Below are positions 48,051 to 56,372 of a stretch of 64,000 bases of DNA, piece by piece; within the stretch, counting starts at the first letter, position 1, and each line of letters opens with the position of its first letter. The DNA comes from Alligator mississippiensis (Eukaryota > Chordata > Crocodylia > Alligatoridae): NCBI RefSeq assembly GCF_030867095.1, contig NC_081826.1, positions 58,992,001 to 59,056,000 on the forward strand, in the 5' to 3' direction. The notes beneath the pieces were generated by a model that saw only the letters and a program-made list of their open reading frames with translations, was not told the DNA's origin and searched no databases. The translations under genes and the position numbers were made by a program.

Positions 48051-48406
48051 TCTTTCTACCATTAGTTCAAAACTACATATCATAATGAGGGTAACAAAGC
48101 ATTGGAGCATTTTAGGACCTTCCACAAACTTTCTGAAATAGCTTTTAAAAAGTGCAGTGCCATGATTGTCGGGTTTTATGATGGAGGCCTCAGCCCTACA
48201 AATGCACATATGCTTAACTCAACATCCACTCCAACAGGACTGCCTATGTACTTAAGGATAAACATGAGTCTAACATCTCACAGCCTGTCAGGAGTGGATA
48301 CAAGTGCTGTATCACATTCTGAGTTGAAATTCACAAGCTCCTGGCTGTAGCTTTCAGAAGATTATAGAGAAATAGGGCTGTAAGGGACATTACAGGGTCA
48401 TCTAGT
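48051..48406. repeat. Local duplication, copy A
   Basis: 356 bp closely matching 51857-52229 in the same orientation (shared runs include 'GGACTGCCTATGTACTTAAG' and 'TTCACAAGCTCCTGGCTGTA'). It ends within the start of a CR1 3' fragment. Copy A has about 20 extra bases near 48203 and lacks about 40 bases present in copy B near 52102. Confidence 0.85.
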
Positions 48407-48475
48407 CCAGCCCTCTGCTTAAGGCAGGATCCTCAACTAAACCATTCCAGCCAAGTGACTGTCTAAGCAGGTGTG
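48364..48475 (-). mobile_element. CR1 LINE 3' end
   Basis: 'AGAAATAGGGCTGTAAGGGAC', 'TCATCTAGTCCAGCCCTCTG' and 'CTTAAGGCAGGATCC' are CR1 3' UTR in reverse orientation. Its first 40 bp are shared with copy B of the local duplication. A GC-rich patch resembling the core of the 355-1814 element follows at about 48490-48700. Confidence 0.75.
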
Positions 48476-49125
48476 GATAATGAACTCTGAGACAGGTGGG
48501 GTGGGTGCAAACCCTCCAGCTCCCTGGCTGCAAACCCCCTGCTCCCGGCAGGCTACAAACCTCCCTGCTCCCTCACTGGAGGGAGGAAGGAAAGTGAGCC
48601 TGAGCCAAGGAAAGGTGAGCCTGAACCAAGCCTTGGGTGACTAAGAGCATCAGGCCCTGCTCTTTCCCCTCCCTCTCTGGGCACGGTTGGGGGTTTCCTG
48701 TGGTTTCCTAGGTAACAGCTCTTTACCCGGGCTGGGGCATCAGTACTGGCGCCCTGCTGCCCACTTAAACAAGTGGTTATTGCCATCCATTCAAACTGTT
48801 CAGGTGTTTCTACAGCTCATGCACCACTTGGACAGCAAGGAGATCACCCCAAGGTGCTTACTTCACATACTCAACTTTTTCTTGTGTATGCATAGTGGAC
48901 GAGCATAATCACTGATTATGTTACTAGCAGAGGTAGGCAAGAAAAAAATTATTGTTTCTTTTGTTTACATTGTTAATTCAGTTGACGCTGTTTTGGATAC
49001 TCCCAGTTAACGATACTGTTATTTTTATTTAGTTATTTAGCAGATGAAGTTTTTGTGTGTCATTTTGAAAATGGCGGGGTGGTGCCTTAGCACCTCTTAT
49101 TGACCGGCTGCCACTGTGTCTAACC

Positions 49126-49437
49126 CAGTGGTTTTCAACCTTTTGGGTCCATGGGCTGGATGAGTGACACAGGGTGGTCTGTGGGCCAAATTCCATGTGG
49201 GTTTGGCACGTAGGATTGGGCCCCATGCGTCCAAATCAGGCCCTGCACTGCCTTGACCTGGCCTCATGCTGTCCAGCTGGCAGGATTCCTTATGGGTCTA
49301 GATATTTGGCAGCAGGGGAAATTTGGCAGCTGCCACTGCTCTTCCTCTGCCAAATTTTTGGACCTGTGGGGAATCCTGCAGGCCAGATGACATGGCTCCA
49401 TAGATCTGGCCTCTAGGTCAGGGATTGTGCGCCTCTG
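49126..49437. mobile_element. hAT-type non-autonomous element
   Basis: Starts CAGTGGTTTTCAACCTTTTG, preceded by GTCTAACC; ends near GATTGTGCGCCTCTG, followed by GTCTTGAA, so any target duplication is decayed. The interior 'CAAATTTTTGGACCTGTGGGG' and 'GGCCAGATGACATGG' define a family with copies at 10445, 28044 and 50694. Confidence 0.7.
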
Positions 49438-49440
49438 GTC

Positions 49441-49640
49441 TTGAAACTTGCTCTTGAAAACTTCCAAGGATGGAGATTCCAGAGTTTGTCTAGGTAGCCT
49501 CTTTGAATGCTTGATCACCATCATAGTCAAAATTTTCCTAATCTTCAGTCTCAATTTCCCCTTCTGCATCTTGATGCTATTGCTCCTAGTCCTGTCCCCT
49601 ACAGCCACAGAGAAAAGCCCATTATCATCCCCTCAGTTTG
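49441..49640 (-). mobile_element. CR1 LINE fragment
   Basis: 'CTTGAAAACTTCCAAGGATGG', 'GAATGCTTGATCACCATCAT' and 'CTTCAGTCTCAATTTCC' match the CR1 3' region in reverse orientation. It may be the continuation of the 48364-48475 copy, interrupted by about 1 kb that includes the hAT at 49126. Confidence 0.7.
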
Positions 49641-50088
49641 TGGTTTATGAAATACTAATCCATACATATGAATATGGTCTGTCTAGTATCTGATGCCAGA
49701 TCAATTCAGGGAAAGTAGGAAACAAGTTTGTGTTTGGTGGATTTACGAATAACAATTTGAATAAATCCTGTTAAATGTGGATTAGTTAATGATCCAAAGC
49801 AAGGGTTCTTCATAAATAGTATTTACCATATGAATATCACTGCCATTTTTTATAAACACAGACTGTGGTAGTGGACTGTGAATATGTCAGCTCTCCCAAA
49901 TATAATTTAATGAGAAGTGTATCAATTATATATCCTGTGTATACCACTTATGTCACAAAACACCAATGTATAATGGTTTAAACATTTTTAATTTTTTTTT
50001 TTTACTGTATTTCATGTCTTTCCACCTTAAGACCTGATTCTTTAAAATACATTAAATTAGAAGATTTTACCTTGTAAGTCCTTATGGC

Positions 50089-50604
50089 TAGGGATCTACC
50101 TAAGAGATTTTTATAGGCCACTCAGCACCTATAGCAGATTTCACAGCCTTTTTGTGGCAAGACCGCCTCTCACCACTTACTGGCTAAAGAGCCCTGGTGC
50201 ACCCGCCCCTCACTGTTGATTGGGTGACAGGTTGTCCATCAAGGGCCAGATGCAGCCCTGCCCCTCACCATTGATTGAGTGAGAGGGCTGTCCATTGTGC
50301 AGCCCTGCCCTTCACTGCTTATTGGCAGAGAGGGGTGTGGCTATACAATGGGTAGCCCTCTCAGCCAATCCAAGGGATGGGGGGAGCTGCCATCTTGGCT
50401 GCTCTTTGTACCGGCGGCTCCCCTGTGGGCTGTGAGGCCAGGCCACTGCAGTCGTGAGGACCACTGCTCTCCCACTGGGGAGTCAGCATTTTCTTTTTAG
50501 TAAAGTTTTTTGTTTTGTTTTGTTTTGTGTTTTAATTTCATGAATTTTATGGACAATGCCTGACTTCACAGTTTCCACAAAATCGCGAATTAAGTAGGTC
50601 CCTA
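50089..50604. mobile_element. Inverted-repeat DNA element, family A second copy
   Basis: Ends TAGGGATCTACCTAAG and, inward from the right, TAGGGACCTACTTAATTCGCG, related to the 25053-25505 element. The interior holds repeated 'CCTCACC.TTGATTGGGTGA' segments. No transposase; no clear target duplication. Confidence 0.6.
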
Positions 50605-50693
50605 TTTCTGATTTATGTTAGTATGTCAGTCTTACTTTTATAAATGGAGGAACTCCAAAATATCTTTGTCTAATCAATTCTAAAATGCATTTA

Positions 50694-51090
50694 ACCCTTC
50701 TGGTCCTGCAGGCTGGCTGAGTGGTGTCAGGCTAGCCTGCAAGCCAAATCCAGACTGTGGAGCTGTGTCATCTGACCTTTGGGGTTGCAGTTGACTGGCA
50801 ATAGTGTTAACTGCTGTGGCTTCTGGAGCCACAGCAGCTACCACTTCTCCTGCTGCCAGTTTTCCAGCCCTGTGGGCAGCCCCAAGGGCCAGATGACGAA
50901 GCTCTGCACTCTGGGTCTGTCTCACAGGCCTGGAAATTTGGTGGCAGGATAAGGAGCAGCAGCAGCATCAATTGCTGTGGCAGTTAATGCTGTCACCTCT
51001 TGCCACATTTCTAGAGATGCAGGGAACCCTGTGGGCCAGATGACATAGCTCTGTGGCCCAGATGTGGTTCATAGGTCTCACCCCTGGGGT
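50694..51090. mobile_element. hAT-type non-autonomous element
   Basis: Starts near 'AACCCTTCTGGTCCTGCAGG' and ends near 'CATAGGTCTCACCCCTGG'. The interior holds two related blocks ('GGGCCAGATGACGAAGCTC' and 'GGGCCAGATGACATAGCTC') of the 49126 family, so it may be two partial copies side by side. Confidence 0.5.
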
Positions 51091-51856
51091 AGGATATGTG
51101 GCATCTGTAAAATTGGTGATGCCATGTATGATGTGCCATAAAGGTTTCCTTAACTTTTGCTTATGGTGTTCTCTAGAATTACTCGCTTGTAGTATTTCGG
51201 AGATGTCAGTCATCCTGGTAAAATTTGTACGATATATCGCATCACCAGGTATTCTCTTGATTTAGTTTATGTTGATTATAAATCATTATAAAATGTCTTT
51301 CTGTCTTCTTGCATGGAATCAAAAACCCACAGCTGGATCTGCCTTAGGAACCTCTGGGCTTGTACAGATTCAGTAGACTGAAAAAGCTTTATTTGTATAT
51401 TTTATTTGAATGCTATCTTTTCAATAGCTATTCATGTCCTTTTATATATTGTTAGATTTTAATTTTTTTATCTTCCATTTTCCTGAAAAGAAAAATTAAG
51501 CTTAATACTGCTAAAAGCAAACAAAACGCACAAAAAAATCTACTCCCCAAGAGACTGGAAATGCAAATGTGATTTCTCATGTAACTGAGCCGATTGTCAT
51601 ACAAGTAACTATTCTTGTATACACTTCACTCCTTATAAAAAGCTGCAGTACTTTTTCTTTTTCTTCATATTTGAGTAATATTTTATAACAGCTTATGTAA
51701 TGTATATGTTTGTACTGCATTAGTTTGATTTTTTTATAAGAATATCTAGCAAACGTTCTGATATTATTTACACTGAGTTTTACATTTACAAACTCAAGTG
51801 ATTTACTCCTGCTTTGGACCAGTGAAAGTAAAATTAGAATCTAAGCGCATAGTAAT

Positions 51857-52229
51857 TCTTTCTACCTTTAGTTCAACTTTACATATAATGAGGGCAACAA
51901 AGAGTTGGGACATTTTAGGAACCTCCATAAACTTTTGAAATAGCTTGTAAAAATTGCAGTGCTATGACTGTAGGGTTGTATGATGTAGGCCTCAGCCCTA
52001 CTCAGCATCCACTTCAACAGGACTGCCTATGTACTTAAGGATAAACATGAGTCCAGCATCTCATAGCCTGTCAGGAACAGATGCAAGTGCTGTATCACAT
52101 TGGAAAGGGGGAACCCTCAGCCCCACCTTTTAATTTGCATTCTGAGTTGAAATTCACAAGCTCCTGGCTGTAGCTTTTAGAGGATTATAGAGAAATAGGG
52201 CTGTAAGGGACATTACAGAGTCATCTAGT
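51857..52229. repeat. Local duplication, copy B
   Basis: 373 bp matching 48051-48406 in the same orientation, about 3.8 kb downstream. It contains a 40-bp segment ('GAAAGGGGGAACCCTCAGCC'..) not in copy A, and the same truncated beginning of CR1 3' UTR at its right edge (from about 52187). Confidence 0.85.
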
Positions 52230-52867
52230 AAAAGCGTATGATGTAAAAAGAGTGTTTCTAACCACAATCAACCTATTTCAATCATTGAATTAAACCCTAT
52301 TGATAATGCAGCAACTCGCTCATTTGCTGTACTGCTCACCCTTTTGTTAGCTGACAGTGGGACCTTCACAATTTTGATACCATATGCGTTTGCTTAGAAA
52401 TATATCAATCCATTTTGTTGACATCTGCCTTTTAAAAGGACAGTTGCATGAAGTTTTGATTCTTGGAACACTAAAACCATAATTTTTGTAAAAAGGGCAA
52501 ACAGTGAAATCTTAATGTTGTTAGTTTATTTTCTGTTTTAATTTAGGACAAATACCAAAAAATAGTGTTGCTATCTGAACCTCTGCTTTGAGGCACTAAC
52601 TGAACAATAGTAGGATTTAGCATTTGAGCTACAGCTGTGATCCACTAGCTGTATTTTTGCCACATCTAATACTTTGGCCCAGCAGTCCATCTATCTGAGT
52701 TTAGTTGGTTGTAAATTTTTCAACAAAAAGCATTTTCCACTGAAAACCACTGTCACTGAAAATAGAAGGCTTATTATGAAAATATACAACAATACTTTGA
52801 TCATCCAGCTTCTCAGCTCTGGGACTGTGTTTCTAGTCAAACAGAAAATAAATGCCCTATGCCAGAA

Positions 52868-53010
52868 TAGCCACTAGCCTAGTGGTTAGAGCACTTACCT
52901 AGAATGAAGGAGACCAGGGTCAAGTCCCTTTTATGCCTGATTCAGAGTGGTTGAATCTGTGTTTCAGGAGTCCTAACTGAGTACCCAAGCCACCAGTCTT
53001 TTGGGTTTCT
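52868..53010 (+). mobile_element. tRNA-derived SINE (MIR-like)
   Basis: 'TAGCCTAGTGGTTAGAGCAC' looks like a tRNA A-box region, and 'CCAGGGTCAAGTCCC' about 35 bp later resembles a B box (GGTTCRANTCC). A diverged tail follows. Confidence 0.7.
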
Positions 53011-53428
53011 GAGTCAGTCTGCTAGTAATTTGAAATAAATTGGTAAATATTAATAAACCCAAAGAAAAAGAGGCTTTACTGGGGCATAAGCCTGGGACAG
53101 CAACAATACAGGGCCTGCCATTTCCCTGGTCAAGGCCCTAACTATTGGTTTAAGGACTATGCTGAGAAATCTGGGAACTTGACTGCTCCATGTCAGTGGG
53201 TGTGCAAAGATCTTTGTTTCCTTTTCTCTATACTGTCTGGAGGCAGATAGTAACCATCTAATATTTAGCTTTGTCCTTCTGCCCTTCTAGTCTTCTTTCT
53301 TATATACCCAGTCTAAGAACAGGAAGAGAGTAATGAGTTACATTAGTTGGTGGTGAGTTTTTTGCTTTCTCCAGGCATGTTTGTTTGTGTCCATGGCAAA
53401 AGGTGGGTCTTTCGTTTTGTCACCAATG

Positions 53429-54269
53429 CTAGGGACAGACATTACACTTATACCAGTTTAAGTGATCAAAAACTGGTTTAAACCTGTAGCAGAACAGATG
53501 TTCAATACACATAAACCAGTTTGAAAATGGCTGAAACTGGTTTGAGATAAACCTGGTTGAATGTAGTATCAGACTTAACTGATTTGGGTAAAACTGGTTT
53601 ATGCAATGTCCATCCCAGACCCCTTGCTGGTTTAAGTTAAACCAGACTCCCCCAGCATCCTGCGTGCTCTCTGGGCTGGGTGGAGCTCTCTGCTCCACAG
53701 CAGAGCTGGCCCCTCCCCTCTGTTCCCAGGCTGGAGCTCAGCAGAGACTGCAGGCATTTGCCTAGCTTCCCCCTGCTCACCTCCTCCTCTCCCCACTTCT
53801 TGCTAAGCAGGGTTCTCCATCCTCTCTGCTTTACACAGACACCTCTCAGCATTAACTAGCAGACCATATGCTGGCTATGGTTCAAGTTGTGGCAGAGAGG
53901 ACAAAGGCAGAATCAACAGGTAGCTGGTAATGTCCCTCTGTTGTTTTCTTAATGGGATGATAAACACTGAGTTAGGGGTGATAAATACTGTTATCAGTTC
54001 CCTGCTGAGCTGGTCACAAAAGTGGGGGGGAACCCCTCCCTAATCAGAGCATTCTGCTGGGGCTGGCCATGCCCCCCTCAGCTCAGTACTGTGGAAAGGG
54101 AGGGAGGGCTGCTCTACCACCCCTGGCTTCTAGCCTGAGCCACTGCAGGCATGTGCCTGCATTTCTGGGACGCTTGTACAGTTCCAGACTGATTCAGCCT
54201 AGCCAGGTTAGACTAACCTGCAAAGATTGAATCAATTCAGGCTCAGGCTTTTTGAATCTCTATCCCTAG
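53429..54269 (+). mobile_element. DNA transposon family B, complete-looking non-autonomous copy
   Basis: The ends are inverted: CTAGGGACAGACATTACACT on the left and CTAGGGATAGAGATTCAAAA reading inward from the right. The subterminal left region holds several 'AAACTGGTTTA' / 'TAAACCAGTTT' words, and the right holds 'GGTTAGACTAACCTGC'. The middle is GC-rich. Flanks CCAATG and CCCATG hint at a short duplication but are not decisive. About 840 bp with no transposase. Other copies: 44737-45600 (inverted) and 56929-57441. Confidence 0.75.
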
Positions 54270-54419
54270 CCCATGAGGTCAGGGTTATAAGAATAGGCTT
54301 TTGTAGAAGCAAATTACGTAGGCAGACACTGGCCACTGAAAAAGCTACAGCACTGACAATGTCCCCAGAGAAACCAGAAGATGAATTTTCTTCTAATATA
54401 ACTTTTCATACTGAATCTC

Positions 54420-54780
54420 AGGAATGGTGGTCTGATGGTTAAGCCATGGATTTGGAGCCAGGAGCCTGGATTGTACTCTGAGCTTTGCCATAGCCTTGCC
54501 ACATGGCTTACTCCAAATTGCATAGCCATAGACGATGCGTAGAGGGGAGACTGGGGAGTACGTGCACCCCCTGAGATTTGCCCTTGCTGGCCAGGAGTGG
54601 GGGCACTGAGAGAAGTGCCAGCAGCACTTCTGGTTTTGCCGCCGGCACTTCTGGGTTCGGTGATCTGCCACTGGTGCCCCCTGCAGACTCAGGAGGCACC
54701 AGTTGCCCATGCACACAGCATCACTATACCTTAGTTTTCTTATCTGTAAAAGGGGGATTAATGTTTGCAAACAGGTTTGT
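54420..54780 (+). mobile_element. MIR-like SINE split by another repeat, just upstream of exon 2
   Basis: The head ('TGGTCTGATGGTTAAGCCATG') is at 54428-54520. A MIR-like tail ('CCTTAGTTTTCTTATCTGT') is at about 54730-54750. The 54530-54727 segment between them is GC-rich and shares 'GTGCACCCCCTGAGATT' with part of the 19814-21122 element (20570-20586), so it is a later insertion. It ends 115 bp before the exon 2 acceptor. Confidence 0.6.
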
Positions 54781-54894
54781 GATCCTTGCTTGAAAGTTGC
54801 CATAGCAGTGTAAAGTATTACTTAATATCAACCTTTCTATTTTGGCTTTCAAGAAGATTAAGGCATTTTGCTCATAAATCTTTGTTTGTTGCAG

Positions 54895-55102
54895 TGATAA
54901 GCAATGGCACAAGTTAAAATGCAGACCCCAGCAAATCTTCCTGGACCTCCCCTGTCCCCTATGGTGCTACCCCCATCAGTAACGACTACAAATTCACTGG
55001 GTCTTCAGTCATCAATGAATGGATCCATTTCAGAATCAGCTGCTGGCTGTAACAGTCCTACAGTTGGCCTTGTAGATTCTGCGCCTTCTAGCAACTCACC
55101 AG
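54895..55102 (+). CDS. STAU2: Staufen exon 2: start codon and N-terminal extension (coding from 54904)
   Basis: Exon with acceptor 'TTTGTTTGTTGCAG|TG' and donor 'CTCACCAG|GTAAGT'. The start is ATG 54904, with G at -3 and +4; TGA and TAA codons lie in frame immediately upstream, so no earlier start is possible in this exon. It encodes 66 residues plus one base, beginning MAQVKMQTPANLPGPPLS. The segment is rich in Ser, Pro, Asn, Thr and Leu, has no charged core, and is probably disordered. The frame runs on without a break into exon 3. Known mammalian STAU2 isoforms start at the MANPKEK methionine of the next exon, so this is an N-terminal extension relative to them; STAU1 also begins with an M-S-Q-V type stretch. 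Paralogue choice therefore rests mainly on exons 3-4. Confidence 0.85.
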
Positions 55103-56241
55103 GTAAGTAGATGTTTGCTTTGGATATATTTTCTTTCTTGTGCAAGTGAATCCACCTAGTCAGTTTATAATAGCAATGCATTAGGTCCTAAAGAGAATAA
55201 AACTAAAGGTACAAAATTCTATAGAAAAACATTTTATCTAAAAAAGATTGTTTACTGAATTTTGTTTTAGTTGAATTCAGATTTACAGTAGAGTGTTTTT
55301 ATGTGATAAGGGGCCCCAGAAACGAACATACCTATTTTGCCACCTCTTGACTCTATCTTTTATTAAGAAGTTATAGTACTGCAGGAAATTATCCAAGTGT
55401 ATTTTCCTTTCCTAGAACAGAATGTTTTCAGTCTATTTGGCAGCAAATGGTGTTTCCTTTGTAGCCTAATAAATGCTGTAGTTCCTATTCTCAATTTAAT
55501 ATAAAATGCAGTAGAATGTTACCCTAGAAAGTAAGTGAGCAGTAGGTGTTTTTGTTAGGGATAGATACGAAAGAGATGAAAGTAGTAATAGGAAGATAAA
55601 ATATTAAAGAAATGTACAGCACATACATTGACTAGGTTTAGGAAAACATGAGAGAATTCCTAGAAGGAATGAAAGGATGAAAGCAAAAAGTTGTACATAG
55701 AGTCACTTTAGTAGTAGCAGTCAGAACTGAAAGACAATCTGAAAGAAAGAGGGTAAAACGAGGAAGGGACTCATCAGCTGTTTGTATTCTGCAGACTTCT
55801 TGCTACTCACAGTTGTTTATAAGTGTTTAGAAATTATACTGAGAGGGCAGTTCATTCCATTCAAGAATAATACGAGACTAATTTTCAGTAACATCATAGA
55901 ACAAACAGAATATGTCTGTAGAATATGTAAATGTTTTCAAATACTGACCTCCTTGTAAGGGAGATTTTTTTTATTAGTTTTTTTTAAATTTTGATTGACA
56001 TTGAAATGGTCAAATAAAAATATATATTAAAATTATAAATATGTAAATAGTATGTAAACGTATTATTAAAATGCAGTTTTAATGTCCTGAAACCATTTTG
56101 TCATTAAATACTTATGTATTTAGCAGAATTTTTTTAGCCAAATATTTTGCCTTACTAAGCATACTATTTGTGCAAAGTATTATGAAGTGTAAATGAAGAA
56201 CGTGTTACTCCACAAAAACTTTACAGACTCTTTATTTACAG
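55103..56241 (+). other. STAU2: Intron 2 of the Staufen gene
   Basis: 1139-bp AT-rich intron, GT 55103-55104 to AG 56240-56241 ('TCTTTATTTACAG'). No repeat or embedded RNA gene recognised. Confidence 0.8.
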
Positions 56242-56372
56242 CTCCTCTCCAAGATAACATGGCAAACCCCAAAGAGAAAACTCCAATGTGTCTGGTAAAT
56301 GAGTTAGCCCGTTTCAATAGAATTCAACCTCTGTATAAGCTTCTGAATGAAAGAGGGCCTGCTCATGCCAAG
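56242..56372 (+). CDS. STAU2: Staufen exon 3: first half of dsRBD1
   Basis: 131-bp exon joining in frame to exon 2 (G|CT gives Ala67) and ending in phase 0 (GCC AAG|GTAAGG). It encodes APLQDN then MANPKEKTPMCLVNELARFN and on to GPAHAK, residues 67-110. This is helix alpha-1 (CLVNELARFN) and the loop of the first double-stranded RNA-binding domain. The methionine at residue 73 (56259, A at -3 and G at +4, a strong context) is the start used by the known long STAU2 isoform, so this exon may serve as a second initiation point. Staufen proteins bind double-stranded RNA for mRNA transport, localisation and decay in the cytoplasm. Mammalian STAU1 lacks a full dsRBD1, which favours STAU2, but STAU1 of non-mammals may retain it. 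Confidence 0.93.

Noticed and set aside
52868-52935. A functional tRNA gene
   Set aside because: A- and B-box-like words are present, but no cloverleaf can be drawn and a SINE-like tail follows.
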